DNA of 64,000 bases, taken from contig VGXS01000009.1 of the NCBI GenBank assembly GCA_016873225.1, positions 1 through 64,000 on the forward strand. The letters are read 5' to 3'. Positions 17,966 through 26,402 of the stretch are shown here, one piece after another. Origin of the DNA: Planctomycetota bacterium. GTDB taxonomy: Bacteria > Planctomycetota > Planctomycetia > Gemmatales > Gemmataceae. Both the position numbers and the translations under genes were made by a program. Under the pieces are notes generated by a model. It had not been told where the DNA came from. It did no database searches and was given only the letters and a program-made list of their open reading frames with translations. Numbering within the stretch: position 1 is the first letter of the stretch; the number at the start of each line of letters is the position of its first letter.

Positions 17966-18524
17966 TCCGCAGGATACCCTCGATCGCGCCGGGGAGGTCG
18001 TCGGCCACCCCGGCGCAGTTCATGGTTGAGGGGTCCAGTTTCAGTTCCTCGCCCGCCCCGTATCCCGTGCGCACCAGCCAGGTGCGGCACCCCGCCCACG
18101 CCCCCGCCTGAAGGTCGGTGAGCTTGTCTCCCACCATCCAGCCGTGGGCCAGGGTCAGCCCCAGGTCGCGCGCCGCGGCCAGCAGCATGCCCGGCGCCGG
18201 CTTCCGGCAGGCGCATTCCACCCGGTACGCCCCCGTTCCCTCGGTGGGATGGTGCGGGCAGTGGTACCAGGCCCGAATCGCGGCGCCCCCCGCCGAAAGC
18301 AGCTCCGCCACCCGTCCGTTCACCTCGCCGACTTGCGCCTCGGAAAAGTATCCCCGCGCCACGCCCGCCTGGTTCGACGCCACCACGACGGGCCATCCCA
18401 GCGCGTTGACCCGGGCGATGGCCGTGGCCACCCCGGGAATGAGCCTCACCCGGCCGGGGTCGCCCAGATAATGCTCCTCCTCGATGATGACGCCGTCGCG
18501 GTCGAGGATCAGGCAGGGGGGCAT
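17940..18524 (-). CDS. gmhB: D-glycero-D-manno-heptose 1,7-bisphosphate 7-phosphatase
   Basis: 194 residues from the ATG at 18524; a further in-frame ATG at 18590 adds 22 residues that do not fit the family. It is a HAD phosphatase: LILDRDGVI at the start, then ASNQAGVARG, RKPAPGML and VGDKLTDLQAG. The zinc-binding insert CPHHPTEG...CACRKP is the GmhB/histidinol-phosphatase type. GmhB removes the C7 phosphate in the ADP-heptose pathway for the LPS inner core. Together with waaA elsewhere in the window this suggests LPS synthesis. It overlaps the hydrolase gene tail to tail. Confidence 0.85.
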   Translation of the reverse strand: MPPCLILDRDGVIIEEEHYLGDPGRVRLIPGVATAIARVNALGWPVVVASNQAGVARGYFSEAQVGEVNGRVAELLSAGGAAIRAWYHCPHHPTEGTGAYRVECACRKPAPGMLLAAARDLGLTLAHGWMVGDKLTDLQAGAWAGCRTWLVRTGYGAGEELKLDPSTMNCAGVADDLPGAIEGILRISSPSWAP

Positions 18525-18798
18525 GGGGCGGTTCCGCGCTCCACCGGGTGTTAACAAGGCCACTTCCAATGACTGGCTGTATTGAAACAAAAGAAATGGG
18601 CGTCAGTCATCTGCAAAAGCGCCTTGGCCCGAGAAGCCTCGGCGCAGGCGGCCCTTGAGCGAGCATCCGTTCGGAAAATGGAAACCATCATTGAACGAGA
18701 GCCAGCTCCAAATCATGGAGTTGGATCGATCATCCCGGCAAGGCAAAAAGCGCGAATCGCGGCCATCAACATGGGTCACCAGTCAAGATGAGGACTAT

Positions 18799-18866
18799 GG
18801 AGTGAGGTAGTCATATGGAACTCACCCGCTCACTCCGGTGCTTCGCACCTGCGTTCAGGGCTCTTT
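18799..18866. repeat. Dispersed palindromic element, copy A (left arm incomplete)
   Basis: GGAGTGAG (18799-18806) pairs with CTCACTCC (18830-18837). The right side continues GGTGCTTCGCACC, a small 5-bp hairpin, then TGCGTTCAGGGCTCTTTT. The right arm matches copies at 36.4 kb and 55.0 kb, but the outer left arm (GAGCCC..AACGCAG) is missing, so this copy is truncated or diverged. Confidence 0.65.
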
Positions 18867-18948
18867 TGACACAAGAAATCGCACTTTGTTGTTTTATTAG
18901 CGCTGTCAATCGGACTCATTCAAGGGATGCCGGCTTGCCAAAGCACAC

Positions 18949-19503
18949 GAAACGGTTGGGTCATGATGCGCCGGCACTGGGGTGAGCGCCGTGCGTGAGC
19001 GCGGCGATGCACGAAACGGTTGGGTCATGAGGCGCCGGCATTGGGGTGAGCGCGGCGATGCGTGAAACGGTTGGGTCATGATGCGCCGGCACTGGGGTGA
19101 GCGCCGTGCGTGAGCGCGGCGATGCACGAAACGGTTGGGTCATGAGGCGCCGGCATTGGGGTGAGCGCGGCGATGCGTGAAACGGTTGGGTCATGAGGCG
19201 CCGGCACTGGGGTGAGCGCGGCGATGCATGAAACGGTTGGGTCATGATGCGCCGGCACTGGGGTGAGCGCGGCGATGCACGAAACGGTTGGGTCATGAGG
19301 CGCCGGCACTGGGGTGAGCGCGGCGATGCACGAAGCGGTTGTGTCATGATGCGCCGGCACTGGGGTGAGCACGGCGATGCGTGAAACGGTTGTGTCATGA
19401 TGCGCCGGCATTGGGGTGAGCGCTGGCGATGCGTGAAACGGTTGGGTCATGAGGCGCCGGAGATGGGGTGAGCGCCGTGCGTGAGCGCGGCGATGCATGA
19501 AAC
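18949..19503. repeat. 51-bp tandem repeat array, about ten units
   Basis: Units begin with GAAACGGTTGGGTCATGA and contain GCGCCGGCACTGGGGTGAG. Unit starts are at about 18949, 19013, 19064, 19128, 19179, 19230, 19281, 19332, 19383 and 19435, with a partial unit at 19499. Most are 51 bp. Three are 64 bp, carrying an extra 13 bp (CGTGC plus a second GTGAGCGC), and one is 52 bp. Units differ at only a few positions, mainly A/G at CATGATG versus CATGAGG and C/T in GGCACTGG. There are no unique spacers, so it is a minisatellite and not a CRISPR array. Confidence 0.93.
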
Positions 19504-19638
19504 AGCGTCGATCCTGGTCACCGGCGATGGGAAGCCTATGGCGCCCCCCATGGGCCGGCGCGAGGGTCTCCGCCGCCACGGCGTCGATCGCCATTGGCGG
19601 GAGGATCGCCAGGATGGCCAAGGCCGGCGGGGGCGGCC

Positions 19639-21918
19639 TCAGCCTCCCCGCGCCACCTTCTTGAGGGCGACCTTGTCGACCAGGAAGGTGCGGATTCCCT
19701 GGGTGATGAACCGGATGCGGATCTTGCGCGTGGCCCCGTGGCCCGAGACCTCGAGCACCTGACCGAGTCCGTAGCTCTCGTGCTGGACGATGTTTCCGGC
19801 CTCGTAGGCGCACGGCGCCTCGGTGGCCGCCGCGGGCGATGCCGGGCGGGCGGGCGCGGGGCGCGAAGGCTCGCGGCGCTCGAACGGGGTGTCGCCGTCG
19901 AGCCAGGCCGCGTCGTGGCGCCCCGTTTCGCTGACGCCGCGTTCCGTCCGCCTCACATCGGCGGGAAGCTCGCCTAAAAACATGCTCGGCACGGTGTAGA
20001 TGGTGCGGCCGCGGAACTCCCGCATGCGCGCGCAGCTCAGGTGCAGTTCCTCCATGGCCCGCGTCATGCCGACGAAGCAGAGGCGGCGCTCCTCCTCGAC
20101 ATCTCCCGGGCTGTTGAGGCTGCGCTCGTGCGGCAGCAGGCCCTGCTCGAGGGCGGGCATGAACACCACGGGAAACTCGAGGCCCTTGGCCGCGTGGAGC
20201 GTCATCATGGTGACGCTTTCCTCCCGGGTGTCGTAGCTGTCGATGTCGCCGGCCAGGGTGATGTTCTCGAGGAAGCCGGCCACGCCCGAGTCGGGGTTGG
20301 CCTCGGAAAACTGCCGGGCCGCCGTCACCAGTTCCTCGATGTTGGCCACGCGGTCGTCGTCGGTAAGGGCGTCCTTGCTTTTCACCGACTCGCGGTAGCG
20401 GGTGCGCTCGAGCACCTTCGTGATGGCCTCGTGGGGAGGGCCGTCCGCCAGGGGCGCCAGCTCCTCCAGCAATCGCGCGAACGCCACGAGCGACTTGGCC
20501 GCCTTGGGCGTGAGGTCGGCGATGAACTCCGCCTGCGCCGCGGCGGCCATCAGAGTGGCCTCGCGGCTGGCGGCGTACTCCTGCAGGCGCTCAAGCGTGG
20601 TGGCGCCGACGCCCCGGGGAGGCTCGTTCACCACGCGGAGGAACGAGACATCGTCCCTCGGATTCGCCATCAGCCGCAGGTACGCGATGACATCCTTGTT
20701 CTCCTTGCGGTCGAAGAACGCCAGTCCCTTGACGATCTGGAAAGGCACCTTGTTGCGGATGAACGCCTGCTCGAAGGCGCGGGTGAGGGCGTTCATGCGC
20801 AGCAGCACGGCGAAGTCGCGGAAGGAGCGCCTGCCGCGGTCGACCTCCTGCCTGACGAGGCGCGCGACCCCCTCGGCCTCGCGGGCCTGGTCGTCGTGCG
20901 TGACCACCTCGACGGGGCTGCCATCCCGGTCGCGGGGGGTGAGCTTCTTGGGCTTGCGCTGCTGGTTGTTGGCGATGAGGGCGTCGGCGGCGCGCAGGAT
21001 GTGCCGGGTGCTGCGGTAGTTGTCGGACAGGTGCAGCACGCGGGCGCCCGGGTAGTCGCGCTCGAAGTCGAGGATGTTGCGGATGTCCGAACCCCGGAAC
21101 TTGTAGATCGACTGGTCCGGGTCGCCCACCACGAACAGGTTGGGGTGGTCCTGGCTCAGGTTGCGGGCGATGGCGTACTGGGCGGTGTTGGTGTCCTGGT
21201 ATTCGTCGACAAGCACATACCGCCACTTGTCGTCGCTCTCGGCGCGCAAAGACGGTTCGTTGCGCAGGGCCAGGGCGGGCCAGTACAGCAGGTCGTCGAA
21301 GTCGAGGGCGCCCGCGTCGCGCATGCGCTTCTCGTAGCGGGGGTACACCTCCGCCACGGCGCGGGCGAAGAAGTCGCGCGCCTCCGCCGCATACCGCTCG
21401 GGCGAGAGGAGGTGGTTCTTGGCGCGGCTGATGGCGCCGCCCACCGCCTCGGGCGAGAAGCGGTTGGAGTCGATCTTGGTGTCCTCGATGGCGATCTTGG
21501 TCATGCGGGCCCGGTCGGTCTGGTCGTAGATCGTGAACGAGGGTTCCAGCCCGAGCCTGACGGCGTGCTGCCTCATGAAGCGCACGCCAAAGCTGTGGAA
21601 GGTGCTGATGATGGCGCCCTTGTGCGTGGCCAGCGCCTCCACGCGCGACCGCATTTCCCCCGCCGCCTTGTTGGTGAAGGTGATCGCCAAAATGTGCCAG
21701 GGCTTCACCCCCTGGCTGATGAGCCAGGCGATCCTGCGGGTGATGACGCGGGTTTTTCCGCTGCCCGGGCCGGCCAAAATGAGGGCTGGACCGTCAAGGT
21801 GGGTGACGGCCTGCCGCTGCGCGTCGTTGAGGTCGGCAAGCAGCGGTGCGTCGCCTGGACCGGATTGCATGCTGGCGCCCATCCGTGGGTTTTTCGCGGA
21901 AGCTCCAGCCGCCATCAT
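19639..21918 (-). CDS. UvrD/PcrA-type DNA helicase
   Basis: 759 residues from ATG 21918, which has GGAGGG five bases upstream; an earlier in-frame ATG at 22023 lacks such a site. All superfamily 1A motifs are visible: LNDAQRQAVTH, Walker A AGPGSGKT (about residues 49-56), ITFTNKAAGEM, FDDLLYWP, VDEYQDTN, VVGDPDQSIYKFRG, LSDNYRST, VTMMTLHAAKGLEFPVVF and VGMTRAMEEL. The C-terminal region has a proline/alanine-rich linker and a Tudor-like GNIVQHESYGLGQVLEV segment, as in PcrA. It acts 3'-5' in nucleotide excision and mismatch repair and in clearing replication forks. PcrA and UvrD cannot be told apart here. The gene is followed downstream by the tandem repeat region and stands alone. Confidence 0.92.
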   Translation of the reverse strand: MMAAGASAKNPRMGASMQSGPGDAPLLADLNDAQRQAVTHLDGPALILAGPGSGKTRVITRRIAWLISQGVKPWHILAITFTNKAAGEMRSRVEALATHKGAIISTFHSFGVRFMRQHAVRLGLEPSFTIYDQTDRARMTKIAIEDTKIDSNRFSPEAVGGAISRAKNHLLSPERYAAEARDFFARAVAEVYPRYEKRMRDAGALDFDDLLYWPALALRNEPSLRAESDDKWRYVLVDEYQDTNTAQYAIARNLSQDHPNLFVVGDPDQSIYKFRGSDIRNILDFERDYPGARVLHLSDNYRSTRHILRAADALIANNQQRKPKKLTPRDRDGSPVEVVTHDDQAREAEGVARLVRQEVDRGRRSFRDFAVLLRMNALTRAFEQAFIRNKVPFQIVKGLAFFDRKENKDVIAYLRLMANPRDDVSFLRVVNEPPRGVGATTLERLQEYAASREATLMAAAAQAEFIADLTPKAAKSLVAFARLLEELAPLADGPPHEAITKVLERTRYRESVKSKDALTDDDRVANIEELVTAARQFSEANPDSGVAGFLENITLAGDIDSYDTREESVTMMTLHAAKGLEFPVVFMPALEQGLLPHERSLNSPGDVEEERRLCFVGMTRAMEELHLSCARMREFRGRTIYTVPSMFLGELPADVRRTERGVSETGRHDAAWLDGDTPFERREPSRPAPARPASPAAATEAPCAYEAGNIVQHESYGLGQVLEVSGHGATRKIRIRFITQGIRTFLVDKVALKKVARGG

Positions 21919-22025
21919 AACGGCCCTCCGGGCGCCCAGCAGGCCGTCTTGTTCCGAAAACGCAACGGCGCATACACTTGCGCCGGAAGGTTGGTTTCTC
22001 ATTTCTTGCGTCAGGAGTTCCAAGC

Positions 22026-23609
22026 ATGTCCTCTTCCGCGCCGGTGGCCAATCCCTACGACGAGGTCCCCTACCACAGCCGCTGTTTCATCCAGACCCAT
22101 CCGCAGCGCCTGGGGTTCATCGGCAGGCTCTTCGGCATGAATCCGGCGCCCGCGTCCAAGTGCCGCGTGCTGGAACTCGGCTGCGCCTCGGGAGGCAACC
22201 TGCTTCCCCTGGCCATGCGCTACCCCAACAGCGAGTTCCTCGGCCTCGACTACGCCCAGGTGCAGGTGACCGCCGGCCTGAAGCAGGTTGAGGAACTCGG
22301 CCTGAAGAACCTCGAGATCCGCCAGGCCGACCTCAGCGTGTACGACCCCGCCAAGGACGGCAAGTTCGACTACATCATCTGCCACGGCGTCTACTCGTGG
22401 GTTCCGCCCGTGGTGCAAAAGGCGATCATGTCGATCTGCGGCAAGGCCCTTTCGCCGCAGGGCATCGCCTACATCAGCTATAACTGCTACCCCGGCTGGA
22501 AGATGCGCGAGATCATCCGCGACGCCATGCTCTACCATGCCGGCACCCGGCCCACCGCCGCCGAGCGGGTGCAGCAGGCCCGCGCCATCATCCAGTTCAC
22601 CAGCGAGATTGCCGAGGCCGACAGCGCCTACGGCAAGATCCTCCAGGCCGAGGTTGAACTGCTGAAGCAAGCATCCGACGACTACCTGCTGCACGAGCAC
22701 CTCGAGGAACACAATGCCCCTTGCTACTTCAAGGACTTCATCAACAGGTCACTGGAGGCGGGCCTCAACTACCTTGGCGAGGCCCAGGTGGAGGAAATGA
22801 TCCCGCATCACCTTGGCCAGAAGGTGGTGGAAGCGCTCAACCGCGTCTCGGGCGGGAACATCATCGCCATCGAGCAGTACCTCGACTTCTTCCGCAACCG
22901 CCGCTTCCGCCGCACGCTTTTGGTGCACAAGGATGTCGCCGCCAAGGTGGCCCGCAACATTTCCCCGGAATCGGTGTCGCGGTTCCACTTCTCGGGCGCC
23001 TACCGCATCGAGCCGGGCGATGTGCCGGTTCATGAGGTGAAGGAGCAGAAGTTCACCGACGGTGAAAACCGCAACCTCGCCAGCACCCAGCCGTTCGTCA
23101 AGGCGATGATGCACGCGCTCAACGACCGCTGGCCCCACTCCTACACGGCCAAGGAATGGAAGGCCGCCGCCGAGGCCAAGCTTGCCGGCCATCCCCAGCA
23201 ATTGGTCAATTCCGAGGCGCTGTTCAACGATGTGCTGATCCGGGGATTCGCCAACGGGCTCATCCATGTGGTGGATGAACCGGTTCACCTTGGCAAGGCG
23301 GATGCCGTGCTTCCCATGGTCACGCCGCTGGCGCTGGCCCGCGCCAAGGCGGGCAACCGCGAGGTCTCCAACCAATGGCACCAGACGGTGAACCTGAACG
23401 ACCTTCAGGTCGCCATCTGCCAGCTTGTCGACGGCACGCGCGACCTCAAGTCCATCAAGGCCGAACTGGTGAAGAAATGCCTTGAGGGGCAGTTCCGCCT
23501 GGCCAAGGACAATGTCCCGGTGACCGACAAGAACACGCTGGAACTGCTTCTCGAACAGATCCTGCCGCAGGCGCTGAAGGAACTCGAGCGCCTGGCGCTG
23601 TTGATCTGA
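22026..23609 (+). CDS. SAM methyltransferase with methyltransferase regulatory domain
   Basis: 527 residues from ATG 22026, preceded by AGGAG; the open frame upstream is not coding. The N-terminal class I methyltransferase fold has VLELGCASGGN (motif I), FLGLDYAQVQV (motif II) and FDYIICHGVYSWV (motif IV). The next part, with AYISYNCYPGWKMREIIRDAM, is the regulatory domain seen in a family of predicted bacterial methyltransferases. The C-terminal 200 residues contain ICQLVDGTRDLKSI, a winged-helix-like segment. The acceptor is unknown. It is transcribed divergently from the helicase gene with about 100 bases between them, and converges on the DUF1573-like gene with only four bases between stops. 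Confidence 0.85.
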   Translation: MSSSAPVANPYDEVPYHSRCFIQTHPQRLGFIGRLFGMNPAPASKCRVLELGCASGGNLLPLAMRYPNSEFLGLDYAQVQVTAGLKQVEELGLKNLEIRQADLSVYDPAKDGKFDYIICHGVYSWVPPVVQKAIMSICGKALSPQGIAYISYNCYPGWKMREIIRDAMLYHAGTRPTAAERVQQARAIIQFTSEIAEADSAYGKILQAEVELLKQASDDYLLHEHLEEHNAPCYFKDFINRSLEAGLNYLGEAQVEEMIPHHLGQKVVEALNRVSGGNIIAIEQYLDFFRNRRFRRTLLVHKDVAAKVARNISPESVSRFHFSGAYRIEPGDVPVHEVKEQKFTDGENRNLASTQPFVKAMMHALNDRWPHSYTAKEWKAAAEAKLAGHPQQLVNSEALFNDVLIRGFANGLIHVVDEPVHLGKADAVLPMVTPLALARAKAGNREVSNQWHQTVNLNDLQVAICQLVDGTRDLKSIKAELVKKCLEGQFRLAKDNVPVTDKNTLELLLEQILPQALKELERLALLI

Positions 23610-23613
23610 TCCG

Positions 23614-24561
23614 TCACGACCCCTCGACCATGACCGGAATCATCACCGGCTGGTCGAGGCCCTCGATGCGCACCCTCACGCTTCCCGTGGCCGATCCCGC
23701 CGGAAGCGTCGTTTCCACCCTGAGCGTGGCGTGGCGGCCCGGCCCGGGCGCGTGCCTCGTCGAGGCGCTGATGCCTTCCACGGACACTTCCGCGATCCTC
23801 ACGGGCGCGTCTCCCGATGCCGAGATCCTGACAAGCCTCGACATGGCGGTCCCCGCCTTGCCGGACAGGCTTAGCGACTCGGGAGAGGCCTGGGCCGATT
23901 GAGCCCCCCTTCCCTGGACGGTGACGGGTATCTCGAGCCGGGAGTGGGCCGGGTCGGAAGTCTCCAGCAGGATGGCCCCCGCGACCCGCCCCTGCCCGGG
24001 AGCGGGGATGCGCGCCATCAGCCTGGTTTCACCGGCCATGCCCCCCGCTTTTTCCACAACGAGGCCCGGAATGGTGCTTGTCCACCCCGTCACCACCAGC
24101 GGTGTTTCGCGGCGGTCGCGCAGCGTCAAGGCGACCGATGTTTCCCGTTGGGTCGATATGGCCAGGAGCGCCGGTTCCAATTCCACGACGCGCTTGACGG
24201 TGGCGTTGATCCGGCAACGACGCGTCCATTCGCCCCCGGCGTCATCGGCGCTCGAAACCGCCAGGGTCCAGGCGTGCGGCCCCGCCGGCAGTGACGCGGT
24301 TCGCAGGTGAAGTGGCAACGCGCGTGATTCCCCGGGCGCCAGGCTACCCGGCGCGCTTCCGGGAAGCAGGCAGCCGCATGAGCCGGCCAAGCCGGACACG
24401 CGCGCCGGGCGACTTCCCATGTTCCTGAGGATGATTTCGCGGGAATGCGCCGGTCCGGCGAGGATTTCACCCAGGTTGATTTCCCCGGGCGTGGCCTCCA
24501 CCTGGGCCCCCGCGGGCGCGCCGAGGATGGCCAGAATCGCAGCTGAAACCCATCGTTTCAT
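23614..24561 (-). CDS. Exported DUF1573-like Ig-fold protein
   Basis: 315 residues. A signal peptide MKRWVSAAILAILGAPAGA is followed by EATPGEINLGEILAGPAHSR, which matches the start of DUF1573 modules, and NMGSRPARVSGLAGSCGC, the usual LxNxGxxPLxIxxxxxSCGC motif. Three similar beta-sandwich modules appear to follow (about residues 20-120, 125-215 and 220-315). These modules resemble ASPM-SPD-2-Hydin Ig folds. Such exported proteins are abundant in planctomycetes; their role is not known. It is divergent from the DUF1549 gene at 24757. Confidence 0.78.
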   Translation of the reverse strand: MKRWVSAAILAILGAPAGAQVEATPGEINLGEILAGPAHSREIILRNMGSRPARVSGLAGSCGCLLPGSAPGSLAPGESRALPLHLRTASLPAGPHAWTLAVSSADDAGGEWTRRCRINATVKRVVELEPALLAISTQRETSVALTLRDRRETPLVVTGWTSTIPGLVVEKAGGMAGETRLMARIPAPGQGRVAGAILLETSDPAHSRLEIPVTVQGRGAQSAQASPESLSLSGKAGTAMSRLVRISASGDAPVRIAEVSVEGISASTRHAPGPGRHATLRVETTLPAGSATGSVRVRIEGLDQPVMIPVMVEGS

Positions 24562-24756
24562 TCAGTTCAGTCTCCCATCGGCCCATTTGCGGCGGAATCG
24601 GTGATTCCCCCCTGTCGGCGCAAGTGCAAAAAACCTTGGGTTTTTCGATTTTTAGCGGCCTTACGGGCATGATTTCGGTTGCCACGGCTTCAGGCGGGGT
24701 TTAGACTCGACCGATGAAGTAATGACCCTCCTTATTGCCTTCACGAAGCGATAGCC

Positions 24757-26382
24757 ATGAACCTTCGATCCGGAACATTCCGGTTGAGCGTCATTATGGC
24801 GGCCCTCATGGCTGCCGCCGGTTCCCTGGCTTTCGCCGCGGAAGACTTGGTTCTGCCGTCGCCCTCCTTGCCCCCCGAGAAGGTCATCGACCAACTGGTG
24901 GAAGCCGGCTGGAAGGAGCAGGGCACCATGCCCGCGGCCCCCGCCGACGACTTCAACTGGCTCAGGCGGGTCAGTCTCGATCTCACGGGCCGGATTCCCA
25001 CCGGCCCGGAAGTCGCCGCCTTCGCCGCCGACAAGTCACCCGGCAAGAAATCCAAGGTGATCGAATCCCTCATGGCGTCGAGCGCCTTCGTGAGGCACCA
25101 GGCCCGCGAACTCGATTGGTACCTCACACGCGACAAGAACTCGCCCCTTTCCGCCTACCTCAACCGAGCCCTTGCCGAGAAGCGCGGCTGGGACCGCATT
25201 TTCAAGGAACTGATGCTGGCCAACGAGGCCGACGCTTCCACCAAGGGCACCACCGTTTACCTGAAGCAGAAGGTGCGCGACCTCGACCGCCTCACGAACG
25301 ATGTCAGCGTCGCCTTCTTCGGGGTGAACATCTCGTGCGCCCAGTGCCACGACCACCCGCTTGTCAGCGACTGGAAGCAGGATCACTTCTACGGTTTGAA
25401 ATCTTTCTTTTCCCGCACCTTCGAGGTTGGTGAATTCCTCGCCGAGCGCGACTACGGGGTGGTTCGCTTCCTTCCCAACAAGGGCAAGGAGAAGCAGGCC
25501 GAGTTCATGTTCCTCACCGGCGCCAAGGTTGCCCCTCCGGGCGCTGGCGAACCGACCAAGGACCAGCAAAAGGCCGACGCCAAGAAGGTTGAGGAGTGGA
25601 AGAAGTCGAAGACCCAGCCCCCGGCCCCCTCGGCTTCGGCGCGGGCCAAGCTGGTTGAACTGGCGCTTTCCGCGAAGGAAAAGGAATTTTTCGACAAGGC
25701 CCTTGTGAACCAGGTTTGGTACCGCATGTTCGGCCACGGGCTGGTGATGCCCCTGGACCAGATGCATTCGGAGAACCCGCCCAGCCATCCCGAACTCCTG
25801 GCCTGGCTGGCCCGGGATTTTTCGTCGCATGGCTACGACATCCCGCGGCTGATCAAGGGGATGGTCTCCAGCCGGGTTTACGGACTTTCGAGCCGCCATG
25901 AGGGAGGTTCCTCCCCCCCGGCCAACCAGTTCGCCGTGGCGCGCCTCAAGCCTCTCACGCCCATGCAGATGGCGGTCGCCTTGAAGCTCGCCGGAATGGT
26001 CGTGGGCGCCTCCGAGGTGGAGAAGAAAGTCGAGGAAGCCGAGCGCTCCGCCCGTGGCCTGGCTGATCAGTTCCCCCCGGTGTCCGAGGATTTCCAGGTT
26101 GGTGTCGCCGAGGCGCTGTTCATGGCCAACGGTTCGCGTTTCAATGGCAACGAGGTCTTTCCCGAGGGCGCCGACAAGCTGCTGACCGCCATGTCCAAGG
26201 CTCCGTCCGATGATGCCCGCGCCGACATGGCCGTGCGAGGAGTGTTGGCGAGGCCCGCGGTTGCCGACGAGGCTTCGTTCATCGCGAACTACATCAAGCG
26301 CCACCCGGGCGACCCGAAGGAGGCCTGCCGCCAGGTCATCTGGTCGCTGATGGCCAGCCCCGAATTCAGGTTCAACTACTAA
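24757..26382 (+). CDS. DUF1549/DUF1553 protein
   Basis: 541 residues with a signal peptide (VIMAALMAAAGSLAFAAE). The DUF1549 half contains NWLRRVSLDLTGRIPTGPEV, RLTNDVSVAFFGVNISCAQC and a CAQCHDHP heme-binding-like motif. The DUF1553 half begins near FFDKALVNQVWYRMFGHGL and ends SLMASPEFRFNY, the typical ending. A low-complexity charged spacer (KDQQKADAKKVEEWKKSKT) separates them. The family is almost restricted to planctomycetes and relatives and is found beside DUF1501 genes. A role in surface or periplasmic polymer breakdown has been suggested but not shown. It is the first gene of a three-gene run with DUF1501 and WD40 (gaps of 20 and 15 bases). No clear Shine-Dalgarno sequence precedes the start. 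Confidence 0.92.
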   Translation: MNLRSGTFRLSVIMAALMAAAGSLAFAAEDLVLPSPSLPPEKVIDQLVEAGWKEQGTMPAAPADDFNWLRRVSLDLTGRIPTGPEVAAFAADKSPGKKSKVIESLMASSAFVRHQARELDWYLTRDKNSPLSAYLNRALAEKRGWDRIFKELMLANEADASTKGTTVYLKQKVRDLDRLTNDVSVAFFGVNISCAQCHDHPLVSDWKQDHFYGLKSFFSRTFEVGEFLAERDYGVVRFLPNKGKEKQAEFMFLTGAKVAPPGAGEPTKDQQKADAKKVEEWKKSKTQPPAPSASARAKLVELALSAKEKEFFDKALVNQVWYRMFGHGLVMPLDQMHSENPPSHPELLAWLARDFSSHGYDIPRLIKGMVSSRVYGLSSRHEGGSSPPANQFAVARLKPLTPMQMAVALKLAGMVVGASEVEKKVEEAERSARGLADQFPPVSEDFQVGVAEALFMANGSRFNGNEVFPEGADKLLTAMSKAPSDDARADMAVRGVLARPAVADEASFIANYIKRHPGDPKEACRQVIWSLMASPEFRFNY

Positions 26383-26402
26383 ACGCGCGAGGGAGCCCAG
26401 AC

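Larger units (their letters stand above)
18525..19638. other. Long gene-free region with repeats
   Basis: About 1.1 kb without a credible gene, between gmhB and the helicase gene, both on the minus strand. The first 270 bases show nothing recognisable. A degenerate palindromic element sits at 18799-18866 and a 51-bp tandem array at 18949-19503. The remaining stretch to 19638 is plain GC-rich sequence. Open frames across the array are a by-product of its 51-base (17-codon) period. Confidence 0.75.

Noticed and set aside
18961..19398. Open reading frame on the minus strand across the tandem repeats (MTQPFHASPRSPQCRR units)
   Set aside because: All frames stay open because the unit is 51 bases. 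There is no ribosome binding site or known domain, and the 64-bp units would switch frames, so this is a by-product of the repeat.
18949..19503. CRISPR array
   Set aside because: Units are contiguous without unique spacers, they are longer than typical repeats, and no cas genes are near.
19639..22140. Long plus-strand frame of 699 residues opposite the helicase
   Set aside because: It is a high-GC shadow; the minus strand has all SF1 helicase motifs.
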